A stretch of 64,000 nt of DNA from an uncultured Pelagibacteraceae bacterium (GCA_902633125.1 CACPEZ010000001.1:186001-250000), one strand, 5' to 3'; positions 1 through 11,149 are shown, counted from the stretch's first letter. Made by a program: numbers and translations. Notes: generated from the sequence alone by a model not told the origin.

Positions 1-884
1 TGGTTTCTTCCGGAATAGTAAAAATTAATGGTGTGAATCCAAATAGCTATATTAAACCAGATAATGATAGTTATTGGGTAATTGGAAGTGAAAGAAGATC
101 TTCTTGGGTTGAAAATATTCCTAAAGATAACCCAATTTTAAAAGGAGAATGGTGGGATTTATCTAAACCTAACCAACTTCAGATATCACTTGATGCAAAA
201 GTGGCTAAAGATTTTAATATTGAGTTGGGAGATATTTTTACTTTAAACATTTATGGTCGAGAAATTGATGGAGAAATAGTTAATTTTAGAGAAGTTGATT
301 ATCGTGATCTAAGTATTAATTTTGCCATGCTATTTAATCCACAATTTGCAAAAAAAATTCCTCATGAATATTTAGCAACTGCTAAGTTTAAACATCCAGA
401 TAATTTTGATGAAACCAAAATGTTAGAAGTATTACCTAGTTTATCTATGATAAAAATTGCTGATTACTTAAACAAAGTAACATCAGTTTTAAATAAAGTT
501 TTCATAGCTGTAACCTTAATTTCTGGTGTAACAATTGTCATTGGATTGATTGTTATTTCAAGTGCTATAATGGTCCAAGGAAAAGTAAAAGAGTACCAAA
601 ATCTTGTATTTAAAATTTTAGGTTTTTCAAAAAAAGAAATTATATTTTCGTCTTTGATAGAATTTATAATAATTTTTATGTCGGTAATATTAATTGCAAT
701 TTTTTTTGCAGTAATTGGATCAAAATTTATTATGGAGAATATTTTTGAATTAGTTTGGCAATTTGATTTTAAAGTTTTAATTTATCTTGGTGCCTCTATA
801 GGAACTGTGACCTTGATTTTAATTATGCTAACTAATCTTAAATACTTAAGTCCTAAAGTTTATCCTTTAATTAGAAATCAGTAA
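1..884 (+). CDS. ABC transporter permease, FtsX-like, C-terminal part (5' end outside window)
   Basis: Frame is open from base 3 upstream of the listed GTG; several TM helices with FtsX-like C-terminal pattern. Confidence 0.7.
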   Translation, partial: VSSGIVKINGVNPNSYIKPDNDSYWVIGSERRSSWVENIPKDNPILKGEWWDLSKPNQLQISLDAKVAKDFNIELGDIFTLNIYGREIDGEIVNFREVDYRDLSINFAMLFNPQFAKKIPHEYLATAKFKHPDNFDETKMLEVLPSLSMIKIADYLNKVTSVLNKVFIAVTLISGVTIVIGLIVISSAIMVQGKVKEYQNLVFKILGFSKKEIIFSSLIEFIIIFMSVILIAIFFAVIGSKFIMENIFELVWQFDFKVLIYLGASIGTVTLILIMLTNLKYLSPKVYPLIRNQ

Positions 885-890
885 TAAATT

Positions 891-1736
891 TTATTTATTT
901 GCTCTCTTAAAACACTCAATTGTATTTTTAAGTAAACATGCAATAGTCATAGGTCCGACTCCACCTGGAACTGGAGTTAAAGCTTTTGCAACTTTTGATA
1001 CTTCATCAAATGCCACATCGCCAACTAGGCCGTTTTCAGTTTTATTAATACCAACGTCAATCACAATTGCATCTTTTTTTACCCAATCACCTTTTATAAG
1101 CTCAGGGATCCCAACAGCAGCGACTATAATGTCTCCTTTTAAACATTCTCCTTTAAGATCATTTGTTTTTGAATGAGTAATTGTGACTGTACAATTTTCT
1201 TTCAACAACAACTGTGTCATTGGCTTACCATTTAAATTTGATCTTCCAACAATTACAGCCTTTTTTCCATTAAGGTTTGGTTCAATTTTTTTTATTAATA
1301 AATAACAACCTAAAGGAGTGCACGGAATAGAACTTTCATAACCTGACGACAGATTACCAACATTCATGGGATGAAATCCATCTACATCCTTCTCTGGCAA
1401 AATTGCCTCTATAACTTTTTGTTTATCAATATGTTTAGGAAGTGGGAGCTGAACTAAAATTCCTGAAACGGAATCGTCATTATTAAGTTCATCGATTTTT
1501 TTTAAAACTTCACTTTCTTCAACACTGTCAGGGTATCTAATCACCTCTGATTTAAGGCCCACTTCATTGGCAGATTTCTCTTTATTTCTAACATAAATTT
1601 GACTAGGTGCTAAATCACCAATCAATATGACTGTTAAACCTGGTACTTTATTATGCTTATCTTTTAAAGATAAGACTTCTTTCTTGAGCTCTTCTCTTAA
1701 ATCAGCAGCAGCTTTTTTTCCATCAATTAAAATCAT
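891..1736 (-). CDS. folD: Bifunctional methylenetetrahydrofolate dehydrogenase/cyclohydrolase
   Basis: Motifs VGRSNLNGKPM and PVPGGVGPMTIACLL. Confidence 0.97.
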   Translation of the reverse strand: MILIDGKKAAADLREELKKEVLSLKDKHNKVPGLTVILIGDLAPSQIYVRNKEKSANEVGLKSEVIRYPDSVEESEVLKKIDELNNDDSVSGILVQLPLPKHIDKQKVIEAILPEKDVDGFHPMNVGNLSSGYESSIPCTPLGCYLLIKKIEPNLNGKKAVIVGRSNLNGKPMTQLLLKENCTVTITHSKTNDLKGECLKGDIIVAAVGIPELIKGDWVKKDAIVIDVGINKTENGLVGDVAFDEVSKVAKALTPVPGGVGPMTIACLLKNTIECFKRANK

Positions 1737-1739
1737 TTA

Positions 1740-2030
1740 TTAAAATATTAGTGGTGCAATGTAGAGTTTCATACACATTTCTATGAACCATATCAACAAA
1801 AGAAGTACGATAGGAGAAATATCAAAAGCACCAAGGTTAGGTAAAAATCTTCTTATTCTCATTAAAATCGGTTCTGTCATTTTATAAGTGAAATCTAATA
1901 TTAAATATACAAACCGATTGCTTGTATTTAGTACATTAAAAGCGACCAACCAACTTATAACAACATTGGCAATTACAACATATGAATAAAGTTTTAAAAT
2001 TTGAAGAGCTAAATAAAATATAGCAATCAT
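1740..2030 (-). CDS. YggT family membrane protein
   Basis: 96 aa with TM helices and TEPILMRIRRFLPNLGAFDISPIVLLL motif. Confidence 0.9.
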   Translation of the reverse strand: MIAIFYLALQILKLYSYVVIANVVISWLVAFNVLNTSNRFVYLILDFTYKMTEPILMRIRRFLPNLGAFDISPIVLLLLIWFIEMCMKLYIAPLIF

Positions 2031-3112
2031 TTTTTTTCAACATAGATGGACTGACTTGGGAATGCAAAGGCAGCTCCCTTACCTTCAACAATTTTTTTTA
2101 TTTCAAGTGCCAGATTTTCTTTAACTTGTAAATAATTAGTCCAACTATTTGTTTTTGTAAAACATCTTACATACATATCAATTGAGCTATCTGAAAACTT
2201 ATCTATTCTTACAGCAACTCCAACAGATTGATCATAATCATCACCTTTATTTATGTGATCTTCAATCTCATCTCTTATGGTTTTTAATTGATCAATTGTA
2301 GTGTCATATTGAAGAGTTATTATCCAACTAATAGCCCAGTTAGTCTTCCTTGTATTATTAATCACTGCATTTTCTGCAAATTGAAAATTGGGAATAATTG
2401 CTAGTGACTTATCAAATTTTCTTATAACGGTTGACCTAAATCCAATATTCTCAACAACTCCTTCAATAACTCCCTCGACTTTAATCCAATCACCAATTCT
2501 AAATCTTTTTTCAACTAATACTAAAATTCCAGATATTAAATTTTTAAATAAATCCTGTGCACCTAATGCTACTGCAACACCAAACAAGCCTAATCCTGCA
2601 ATTATTGGTCCAATTTTAATTCCCCATAACTCAAGAACAGCAGCTGCGCCTAAAATAAAAATTAAAATTTTAAGAGACTTTATAATCCAGCCTATTAATT
2701 CTTTTGTCAGGACTTTATCTAATCCACTTAAAATATATGATATAGGCTCAATTATCTGATGTATTATCCAAAATATTAAAATTGTTATTAATGTTCTGTT
2801 AACGTTATCTATGAAACCCCTTGTCTCATTATCAAATGACATATAGTAACTGGCAAAGAAGACACCAAGAACAATTGGAAGAAACCTAGCAGGACCTTCC
2901 ATAGATTTTACAAAAGTATCATCTAATTTATTAGTTGTTCTTTTTGAAATTAATTCTAATTTTTTTATAACAAGTTTGCTAATTAGGCCTCTAAATATTA
3001 AAAATAATACAAATATTCCAAGACCTACTATTATCTGAAAGAAATCTACCCCAAGAATTCCCTGCTTCCATACAGATAAAAATAACTCATTTAGTTTATT
3101 TAAAACTTCCAT
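2027..3112 (-). CDS. Mechanosensitive ion channel family protein (MscS-like)
   Basis: GLGLFGVAVALGAQDLFKNLISGILVLVEKRFRIGDWI. Confidence 0.93.
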   Translation of the reverse strand: MEVLNKLNELFLSVWKQGILGVDFFQIIVGLGIFVLFLIFRGLISKLVIKKLELISKRTTNKLDDTFVKSMEGPARFLPIVLGVFFASYYMSFDNETRGFIDNVNRTLITILIFWIIHQIIEPISYILSGLDKVLTKELIGWIIKSLKILIFILGAAAVLELWGIKIGPIIAGLGLFGVAVALGAQDLFKNLISGILVLVEKRFRIGDWIKVEGVIEGVVENIGFRSTVIRKFDKSLAIIPNFQFAENAVINNTRKTNWAISWIITLQYDTTIDQLKTIRDEIEDHINKGDDYDQSVGVAVRIDKFSDSSIDMYVRCFTKTNSWTNYLQVKENLALEIKKIVEGKGAAFAFPSQSIYVEKK

Positions 3113-3114
3113 TT

Positions 3115-3813
3115 TTAAATTTTATATAGCAAAAACTCTTCTTCACCAGGGTTAAAAAGAAAAATTTTTTTCCATTTTATGTCATTCAATGCTGAAGATG
3201 CTTTTTCACCCATACACATTAGGTTAGTTTCCATCCAAATATTATCTAAATTATATTTTTTTATTAACGTAAAAAATGCCTTCGCACTATTTTCAGAATA
3301 TATGTAAACAATCTCTGGCACAGAAGATTTAATATCTTTTAAAAAATCGTTACTTAAATTTTCATTGGGTATTGTAGTATAATTTATAATTCTCTTGATG
3401 ACATAGTTTTCTGAAGTTAAGTCTTGATCAAGATTATAAGAAACAATTTCTCCACTAATATACGCCATTGGACCAATCTTTGGGTCAAAATTTTGTAAAA
3501 TTAATTCTTTAAGATTATTTACGTTACCTTCGGCGCAGAAAATATTTTGGAAGCCTAATTCTTTTGCCTTTCTTTCTGTTGCAAGACCAACACAAAAACA
3601 AATTATTTTTTTATCTATTTTTGAAATATTTAGATTTTTTAAAGAATTAGCGCTCGTGAAAATGACGCCTTTGAATTGGCTAAAATCTATTTCTTGTGTT
3701 TCTATTTTTTTTATTTGTAATAAAGGTAAATGAGAAACTTTATGTTTCATAGAAGTAAATTTTAAAATTAATTCTTTGCTATCATCTAATGGTCTGGTTA
3801 ATAAAATATGCAT
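3115..3813 (-). CDS. hemD: Uroporphyrinogen-III synthase
   Basis: LLTRPLDDS start, FTSANSLKN motif, located directly after hemC. Confidence 0.85.
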   Translation of the reverse strand: MHILLTRPLDDSKELILKFTSMKHKVSHLPLLQIKKIETQEIDFSQFKGVIFTSANSLKNLNISKIDKKIICFCVGLATERKAKELGFQNIFCAEGNVNNLKELILQNFDPKIGPMAYISGEIVSYNLDQDLTSENYVIKRIINYTTIPNENLSNDFLKDIKSSVPEIVYIYSENSAKAFFTLIKKYNLDNIWMETNLMCMGEKASSALNDIKWKKIFLFNPGEEEFLLYKI

Positions 3814-3814
3814 T

Positions 3815-4726
3815 TTAATTTTTATAAGAACCTTTTGATTTTAATTTAAGCTCTTCTCCCACCATTCTACTAGTAGACTCAATATTATCTTTTTGAAGAC
3901 TTTTTTTTATGAAATATCTATATTTTCCATCGACAGAAAACAATTCAGTCAATAGGTCTACTTTTTTACCATTTAATTTTGCAAATACACCGACTGCAGT
4001 GTCACAATCTCCTTCAAGAACTTTTAAGACCTCTCTTTCTGCTTTTGCGACAATTCTTGTTTCTTGATCATTAATGTTTTCAAGTAATTTTTTAATTTCA
4101 TTATCATCTTCTCTGCATTGAATTGCTATAATTCCTTGGCCCGCACAAGGTATGAGTTCATCAACATTGAATTCTTGTGAAATTTTATGTTGTAAATTCA
4201 AAGCAACTAATCCTGCTTTTGAGAGAATTATTGCATCATATTCGCCTTTTTCTAACTTTTGAACTCTAGTGTCTACATTTCCTCTGATAAGTTTATATTT
4301 TAAGTTGGGTCTTTTTTTCTTAAGTTGATATTCTCGTCTATATGATGATGTACCAATAATTGAGTTTGGCTCTAAATCTTCAAATTTTATATTATTTTTA
4401 CTTATTAAAATTTCATTAGGAGAATTTCTTTTTAAAAAATTATTAGTTAAAAGATTTTCAGTTTCTTCAGTAGGCATATCTTTGAAGGCATGTACTGCTA
4501 TATCTATATTTTTATTCAATAAATCTTTTTCAATTTGTTTTGAAAATAATCCTTTGCCTCCTATTTCAGATAATCTCTCATCTTGCTTTTGATCTCCTGT
4601 TGTTACTATTTTTTTTAATTCAATCTCTTTAGGAAAATACTTTTTTAGTTCTTTTTTCACATTTTCTGCGTAAATCATTGCCAACTTACTTCCACGTGTC
4701 CCAATTACAAGATTAGCTCTTTTCAT
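3815..4726 (-). CDS. hemC: Hydroxymethylbilane synthase
   Basis: IGTRGSKLAMIYAE, VHAFKDMPTE, GTSSYRREYQL, RGNVDTRVQKL. Confidence 0.97.
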   Translation of the reverse strand: MKRANLVIGTRGSKLAMIYAENVKKELKKYFPKEIELKKIVTTGDQKQDERLSEIGGKGLFSKQIEKDLLNKNIDIAVHAFKDMPTEETENLLTNNFLKRNSPNEILISKNNIKFEDLEPNSIIGTSSYRREYQLKKKRPNLKYKLIRGNVDTRVQKLEKGEYDAIILSKAGLVALNLQHKISQEFNVDELIPCAGQGIIAIQCREDDNEIKKLLENINDQETRIVAKAEREVLKVLEGDCDTAVGVFAKLNGKKVDLLTELFSVDGKYRYFIKKSLQKDNIESTSRMVGEELKLKSKGSYKN

Positions 4727-4784
4727 AAAAGTTATTTTTATTACATTCTTATAGATTAATTGTATTAATTATAAAAAATAATTT

Positions 4785-5855
4785 ATGAATAAAAGCCCAA
4801 TAATATTAGGAATTGAGACAAGTTGTGATGAAACAGCGGTTTCAATTATTCAAGATAACGAAAGTGGTACACCAAAAATTTTATCAAATATAATTTCAAG
4901 TCAATTTGACATTCATAAAGAATTTGGAGGAGTTGTTCCAGAATTAGCTGCAAGGTCACATGTTGAAAAAATTAATTTAATTGCAAAAAAAGCTTTGGAT
5001 GAAAGCGGTATAACTCTTGATAAAGTATCTGCTGTTGCCGCAACATCTGGACCTGGTTTAATAATTTGTCTTAGTGTTGGTTTAAATTTTGCAAAATCAC
5101 TCGCATCATCTTTAAAGGTTCCATTTATTGGTGTTAATCATCTAGAGGGTCATGCTTTAAGTCCAAAACTTCAAACTAATATTAATTATCCTTATTTACT
5201 TTTGTTGATTTCAGGTGGACACAGTCAATTTTTAAGTGTGAATGGATTAGGCAGTTACAAAAGATTAGGAACTACAATTGATGATGCTTTAGGAGAAGCA
5301 TTTGACAAAACTGCAAAACTTTTGGGAATAGAATTTCCAGGTGGTCCAAAGTTAGAAAAATTTGCAGAAAAGGGTGATCCAAATAAATATAAATTACCCA
5401 AACCAATAATTAATAAAGGTGGATGCAATTTATCTTTTGCAGGACTTAAAACTGCGATACTAAGAATAACAAAATATATAAATTCAGAACAAGAAAAATA
5501 TGATTTAGCAGCGTCTTTTCAAAAAACTATCGAAGAAATATTGTATATTAAATCTAGAATTGCTTTTAAGGAATTTTTAAAAAACTCATTTAAAGAAAAA
5601 TCTTTTATAGTTGCAGGAGGAGTTGCCGCAAACAAAGGTATACGAAAAAAACTAATCGAAGTAAGCAATGAGAATGGCTTTAAAGCAATTTTTCCAGATA
5701 TTAAACTATGTGGAGACAACGCAGCAATGATCGCATTGGTAGGTCTAGAAAAATATAAAATAAAGAAATTTGATAATATGGATTTAGAAGCCAGTCCAAG
5801 ATTAGCCCTAGATGCTAGTGCTAAATTTTTAAAAGGAGCTGGTGTAGTTTTGTAA
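4785..5855 (+). CDS. tsaD: tRNA N6-adenosine threonylcarbamoyltransferase
   Basis: GIETSCDETAVSI, GVNHLEGHALSP, LISGGHSQ. Confidence 0.98.
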   Translation: MNKSPIILGIETSCDETAVSIIQDNESGTPKILSNIISSQFDIHKEFGGVVPELAARSHVEKINLIAKKALDESGITLDKVSAVAATSGPGLIICLSVGLNFAKSLASSLKVPFIGVNHLEGHALSPKLQTNINYPYLLLLISGGHSQFLSVNGLGSYKRLGTTIDDALGEAFDKTAKLLGIEFPGGPKLEKFAEKGDPNKYKLPKPIINKGGCNLSFAGLKTAILRITKYINSEQEKYDLAASFQKTIEEILYIKSRIAFKEFLKNSFKEKSFIVAGGVAANKGIRKKLIEVSNENGFKAIFPDIKLCGDNAAMIALVGLEKYKIKKFDNMDLEASPRLALDASAKFLKGAGVVL

Positions 5856-6268
5856 TGAATTATTGGTTGCTCAAATCGGAGCCTAATGTTTGGTCGATAG
5901 ATCAGCAATTTAAGGTTGGTCCAAAAGGTGCTGACTGGGATGGTGTAAGAAATTATCAAGCAGCAAATAATTTGAAAAAAATGGAGAAGGGTGATCTTTG
6001 TTTTTTTTACCATTCAAATATTGGTAAAGAAATCGTTGGAATTGTTGAAGTAATTAAAACAGCATTTATCGACCCAACAGATAAAGAGAAGCGATTTGTA
6101 GCAGTAAAAGTTAAGTATAAAAGCAAACTAAAAGCACCAGTTTCTCTTGAAAATATTAAAAAAAATAAAGATTTAAAAGATATTGCACTAATAAAACAAA
6201 GCAGACTGTCTGTAATGCCAATCGACACTAAATGCTGGAAAATTATTTTGAAGATGAGTAGTATCTGA
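5855..6268 (+). CDS. EVE domain-containing protein
   Basis: MNYWLLKSEPNVWSIDQQ, WDGVRNYQAANNLKKM, FYHSN. Confidence 0.93.
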   Translation: MNYWLLKSEPNVWSIDQQFKVGPKGADWDGVRNYQAANNLKKMEKGDLCFFYHSNIGKEIVGIVEVIKTAFIDPTDKEKRFVAVKVKYKSKLKAPVSLENIKKNKDLKDIALIKQSRLSVMPIDTKCWKIILKMSSI

Positions 6269-6282
6269 AAAATTTATAATCG

Positions 6283-8304
6283 ATGCCAAAAAAAAAAGTT
6301 AAAAAAAGAAAAAAAAAAATAATTACTAAAAGAAAAACTAAGGCAAAATCTTTAGCTCCAAAGCAAGAAAAAGAACTCATATATAGAACAAAGAAAGACT
6401 GGATTAGCAAAGCCTTAGTAAATAAATCTCAGTACGAAAAAAAATATAAATCTTCAATAAAAGATAATGATGGCTTCTGGAAAAAAGAAGGAAAGAGAAT
6501 TAATTGGATAAAACCGTATACAAAAATTAAAGATGTTAAATATAGTAAATCAGACGTTAAGATAAAATGGTTTTACGACGGTACTCTTAATGCATCAGCA
6601 AATTGTATTGATAGACACTTAAAGAAGAATAAAGATAAAACTGCGATTATATGGGTTGGAGATGATCCAAAAGTTCAAAAGAAAATTTCCTACAAAGAAT
6701 TACACAAAGAAGTTTCTAAAGCTGCAAATGGTCTTAAAGAATTAGGGGTTAAAAAAGGTGATAGAGTAACAATCTATTTAACTATGATACCAGAACTTGC
6801 ATATACAATGTTGGCGTGTGCAAGAATAGGAGCGGTGCATTCAATAATCTTTGGAGGATTTTCTCCAGATAGTATTTCTGGTAGAATAAACGATTGCGAG
6901 TCTGATTATCTAATTACAGCTGATGAAGGTGTAAGAGGTGGAAAAATAATCCCATTAAAATCAATAGCTGATGAGGCTTTAGTAAATTGCCCAAACGTAA
7001 AAAAATGTGTTGTTGTAAAAAGAACAGGCAATAGAATAAATTGGGATGAACGAAGAGATGTTTGGTACCACGAGTTAACAAAAAAAGTTTCAAATAAATG
7101 TGAACCCGAAGAAATGAATGCAGAAGATCCTTTATTTATTTTATATACTTCGGGATCAACAGGAAAACCGAAAGGGGTGATGCATACAACTGGAGGGTAT
7201 ATGGTTTACGCATCAATGACTCATCAGTATATATTCAATTATAAACCTAAAGATATTTATTGGTGTACAGCTGACATTGGTTGGGTAACTGGTCATAGCT
7301 ATATTATTTATGGACCATTATCAAATGGAGCAACAACAATAATGTTTGAGGGAATTCCAACTTATCCTGATAGTTCAAGATGGTGGCAGATCGTTGATAA
7401 ATATAAAGTGAATATTTTTTATACAGCACCAACAGCAATTAGAGCTTTAATGAGAGAAGGTGATAAGCCTGTTAAAAAAACATCAAGAAAATCACTGAAA
7501 TTATTAGGAACCGTGGGCGAACCAATCAATCCAGAAGCATGGGAGTGGTATTATAAAACTGTTGGAGATTCAAACTGCCCAATTGTTGATACTTGGTGGC
7601 AAACGGAAACGGGTGGAATATTAATCAGTCCTCAAACAGGTGCTATAAATTTAAAACCAGGTTCAGCAACAAAACCATTTTATGGAATTAAACCAGTAAT
7701 AGTTAGTAAAGATGGAAAAGTTTTAAAAGGAGAAGCTGAAGGTCGATTATGTATTGCACAATCTTGGCCCGGTCAGATGCGGACAGTTTACGGTGATCAT
7801 CAAAGATTTATTGATACTTATTTTTCTCAATTTGACGGAAAATATTTTACAGGAGATGGATGCAGAAGAGATAAAGATGGATATTACTGGATTACTGGAA
7901 GAGTTGATGATGTAATTATTGTTTCAGGACATAATCTTGGAACTGCCGAAATAGAAAGTGCTTTTGTAGCTCATCCAAAAGTTGCTGAGGCTGCTGTGGT
8001 TGGATATCCACATGATATTAAAGGTAATGGTTTGTATTGTTACGTTACTTTGAATGTGGGAGAAAAATCAACTTTAGATTTAGAGAGAGATTTAAAGCTG
8101 TGGGTTAGAAAACAAATTGGTCCAATAGCTACTCCGGATCTAATTCAATTTTCTCCTGGTCTTCCAAAAACTAGGTCAGGTAAGATCATGAGAAGAATAC
8201 TTAGAAAAATTGCCGCAAATGAACATGATCAATTAGGTGATACAACTACCTTGGCAGATCCAAGTGTTGTAAAAAGTTTAGTTGAAAATAGAAAAAATAC
8301 TTAA
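6283..8304 (+). CDS. acs: Acetate--CoA ligase (acetyl-CoA synthetase) with Lys-rich N-terminal extension
   Basis: [44 protein letters not shown]. Confidence 0.96.
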   Translation: MPKKKVKKRKKKIITKRKTKAKSLAPKQEKELIYRTKKDWISKALVNKSQYEKKYKSSIKDNDGFWKKEGKRINWIKPYTKIKDVKYSKSDVKIKWFYDGTLNASANCIDRHLKKNKDKTAIIWVGDDPKVQKKISYKELHKEVSKAANGLKELGVKKGDRVTIYLTMIPELAYTMLACARIGAVHSIIFGGFSPDSISGRINDCESDYLITADEGVRGGKIIPLKSIADEALVNCPNVKKCVVVKRTGNRINWDERRDVWYHELTKKVSNKCEPEEMNAEDPLFILYTSGSTGKPKGVMHTTGGYMVYASMTHQYIFNYKPKDIYWCTADIGWVTGHSYIIYGPLSNGATTIMFEGIPTYPDSSRWWQIVDKYKVNIFYTAPTAIRALMREGDKPVKKTSRKSLKLLGTVGEPINPEAWEWYYKTVGDSNCPIVDTWWQTETGGILISPQTGAINLKPGSATKPFYGIKPVIVSKDGKVLKGEAEGRLCIAQSWPGQMRTVYGDHQRFIDTYFSQFDGKYFTGDGCRRDKDGYYWITGRVDDVIIVSGHNLGTAEIESAFVAHPKVAEAAVVGYPHDIKGNGLYCYVTLNVGEKSTLDLERDLKLWVRKQIGPIATPDLIQFSPGLPKTRSGKIMRRILRKIAANEHDQLGDTTTLADPSVVKSLVENRKNT

Positions 8305-8930
8305 AAATTTATTAATTCAATAAATTCCTTTTTAACATTATCCCATTTCAGAATCATAGAATTTAAAACTATTTTTTTGTCTAAAGATTTTAACTCTTCA
8401 GCTATTGGTGACCATTCATATAAAGATAAAGCACTAGTATTAAAAGGTAATGACTCATGGTACTCATTCCAATTAATATTTTGATATCTCTCAAGAAATT
8501 TTTTTTTTGCATTTTCATATATTTCATTTGGCATTTTGTTTTTTTGAAGTTCATTATCTAAAATTTCAAAATAAATTTCATTTGCTTTTTCAGTATCATG
8601 TTGATTTCTAATATTTTTTAAAAAAGAAATCGCATAAAATGTAAGATCTTGTAAAGCAACTGAGTAGATGTTCCATTTAGCTTTGTTAATAGATCCTAAA
8701 AATATCTCATCTTCAAACATCAATACATATTTTGCTCCCATTCTTGTTTTAAGATATCCATATAGAGTTACTTGGCTTACCCATGCAGATTTTTTTTGGA
8801 TGAATTCTTTTAAATCAGAATAATTTTCGATTTTTTTTGTTTTTTTGAAATATTTTAAGAATGGAATGAAATATTCCTTTAAATACTCAAATTTCAAATC
8901 TTTGAGCTTTAATTTGTATTTAATGCCCAT
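8301..8930 (-). CDS. Hypothetical protein
   Basis: 209-aa ORF, convergent with acs; no family recognised. Confidence 0.75.
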   Translation of the reverse strand: MGIKYKLKLKDLKFEYLKEYFIPFLKYFKKTKKIENYSDLKEFIQKKSAWVSQVTLYGYLKTRMGAKYVLMFEDEIFLGSINKAKWNIYSVALQDLTFYAISFLKNIRNQHDTEKANEIYFEILDNELQKNKMPNEIYENAKKKFLERYQNINWNEYHESLPFNTSALSLYEWSPIAEELKSLDKKIVLNSMILKWDNVKKEFIELINF

Positions 8931-9041
8931 TTAGAACCGATATTACTACTTTTGCTATAAATATATGCCATTTTTTACCCTTTAATTATCACATTAAATG
9001 AGTATGAATTATATCTTTAACCTATAGGGAGGATTAAAATA

Positions 9042-9299
9042 ATGTCAAACAAAGAAAAGCACTGGGAAAAAACCAAAGGATTAATGATAATTACATTAAT
9101 TATTTGGTTTGTTTTCGGTTATCTGATCTTCATGTTTGGTTCTGACCTAAACACTTCAAGTTTTATGGGATATCCATTAGCGTATTACATGTGTGCGCAA
9201 GGTTCCATCATTGCATTTGTGGTCCTAATTTTTTGGTTTGCAAATAGACAGGAAAAAATCGATGAAGAGTTTGGTTTTACCGAAAAGGAGGATGATTAA
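9042..9299 (+). CDS. DUF4212 family protein, putative small subunit of sodium/substrate symporter
   Basis: Two TM helices, AGGGAGG ribosome-binding site, coupled to the downstream symporter. Confidence 0.85.
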   Translation: MSNKEKHWEKTKGLMIITLIIWFVFGYLIFMFGSDLNTSSFMGYPLAYYMCAQGSIIAFVVLIFWFANRQEKIDEEFGFTEKEDD

Positions 9300-11137
9300 T
9301 GTTTAAAGGCAATTTTATTGACAACCTACCAAAAATTTACGGAACATATACTGGGGGCTTCTTCATATTCATCATTTTGATGGCAATAGCAGAGCAAGCA
9401 GGTATGACCGCAAAAACAATTGGTATTTTGTTTGTCGCCTTTACAGTTTGTATATATGCCATAATTGGATATCTATCTAGAACTGTACAGGTCGATGCTT
9501 ATTATGTTGCTGGAAGACAGGTACCAACAGTATTTAACGGAATGGCAACTGCAGCTGACTGGATGTCAGGTGCTTCATTCGTTGCAATGGCTGGTGGTAT
9601 TTACTTTGGTGGTTATACTTATATGGCTTTCTTAGTCGGATGGACTGGGGGATACGTTTTAGTATCATCACTTTTAGCACCATACTTAAGAAAATTTGGA
9701 TGTTATACTGTGCCAGATTTCATTGGAACAAGATATGGCGGAAACTTCGCAAGGTTCTGTGCCGTAGTTGTTTTAACATTGGCATCTTTCACTTATGTAA
9801 CAGCTCAAATTAACGCAACAGGAACAATCGCATCAAGAGCACTAAGTATTCCATTTGAATTAGGAGTTTGGGTTGGACTAGTAAGTATTTTACTTTGTTC
9901 AATGCTAGGCGGAATGAGAGCGGTAACTTGGACACAGGTTGCTCAATACATAGTATTGATTATTGCTTATCTAATTCCAGTATTCTGGATTAGTAACAAA
10001 TCAGGATTTGGTTTCTTTCCACACTTTATGTTAGGTGAGGAAGTAGCTAGATTAGGTGCACTTGAATCGCAATTTGGATTAGTTAAAAATGCTGCTGCAG
10101 ATATTAAAGCTGCAGGTGTACCAGGTGGTCTAAAATCTATCGCTGTGTCACACGCAGGTGTGCCAGAAGGTGGAATGGCTGCATGGAAATTTATTTCATT
10201 AGCACTATGTATGATGGTAGGAACAGCTTCTTTACCACACATTTTGATGAGATACTTCACTACTCCAAGTGTTAAAGCTGCAAGAAAATCAGTGGCATGG
10301 TCACTATTCTTTATTGCATTGCTTTATACTTCAGCGCCAATGCTTGCAACATTATCCAAAATCTCACTAATTGATCCAAACTTACCAACAGGTATTATTG
10401 GAAAACCAATTGCTGAAATTATGCAAATTGAGTGGGTAAATGCTTGGATTAATGTAAAACAAGCCTTCATAGCAGACTTTAACGGAGATGGTATTCTTCA
10501 GTTAAATGAATGGTTTATGAGAGGTGACGTGGTTGTACTAGCAACTCCTGAAGTTGCTGGATTACCATACGTAATCTCTGGACTAGTTGCTGCAGGAGGA
10601 ATGGCTGCTGCGATGTCAACAGCTGATGGTCTAATTCTTGCTATTGCAAACGCTTTATCACATGATATCTATTACAAAATCATTGATCCAAAAGCTGATG
10701 TAAGAAAAAGATTGTTAGTTGCTAGAGCACTTCTAATAGTTATTGGTGCTGCTGGAGCATACATTGCATCGATGAGAATCACTAGTATTCTTGGTGCAGT
10801 TGCTTGGGCATTTGACTTTGCAATGTCAGGATTGTTCTTCCCATTAATACTTGGTGTATGGTGGAAAAGAGCAACGAGACAAGGAGCGATAGCAGGTATG
10901 ATAGCAGGTCTTGCATCAGGAACAGCTTATCTAATTTATGTGTATCCTAAGTTTATGGGTAATGCACCTTGGTTAGGTATTGACCATTTACGTTTTGGTA
11001 TAATCGGAGCGTCGGTCTGTTTAGTTGTAATGGTTGTAGTAAGTTTAATGACTGAAGAACCAGATAAAGCTACACAGCAAATGGTAGACGAAGTTCGTGT
11101 TCCATCAGGTAAGACAATACTTGGTAAGCAACACTAA
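9299..11137 (+). CDS. Sodium:solute symporter (VC_2705-like, ActP-related; probable acetate/monocarboxylate uptake)
   Basis: SSS family pattern (YYVAGRQVPTVFNGMATAADWMSGASF, MAAAMSTADGLILAIANALSHD); linked to acs. Confidence 0.9.
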   Translation: MFKGNFIDNLPKIYGTYTGGFFIFIILMAIAEQAGMTAKTIGILFVAFTVCIYAIIGYLSRTVQVDAYYVAGRQVPTVFNGMATAADWMSGASFVAMAGGIYFGGYTYMAFLVGWTGGYVLVSSLLAPYLRKFGCYTVPDFIGTRYGGNFARFCAVVVLTLASFTYVTAQINATGTIASRALSIPFELGVWVGLVSILLCSMLGGMRAVTWTQVAQYIVLIIAYLIPVFWISNKSGFGFFPHFMLGEEVARLGALESQFGLVKNAAADIKAAGVPGGLKSIAVSHAGVPEGGMAAWKFISLALCMMVGTASLPHILMRYFTTPSVKAARKSVAWSLFFIALLYTSAPMLATLSKISLIDPNLPTGIIGKPIAEIMQIEWVNAWINVKQAFIADFNGDGILQLNEWFMRGDVVVLATPEVAGLPYVISGLVAAGGMAAAMSTADGLILAIANALSHDIYYKIIDPKADVRKRLLVARALLIVIGAAGAYIASMRITSILGAVAWAFDFAMSGLFFPLILGVWWKRATRQGAIAGMIAGLASGTAYLIYVYPKFMGNAPWLGIDHLRFGIIGASVCLVVMVVVSLMTEEPDKATQQMVDEVRVPSGKTILGKQH

Positions 11138-11149
11138 ATTAAACTTTTT

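Noticed and set aside
5519-6013. 164-aa antisense ORF over the end of tsaD and start of the EVE gene
   Set aside because: Both sense genes are recognised families; no independent start context for the antisense ORF
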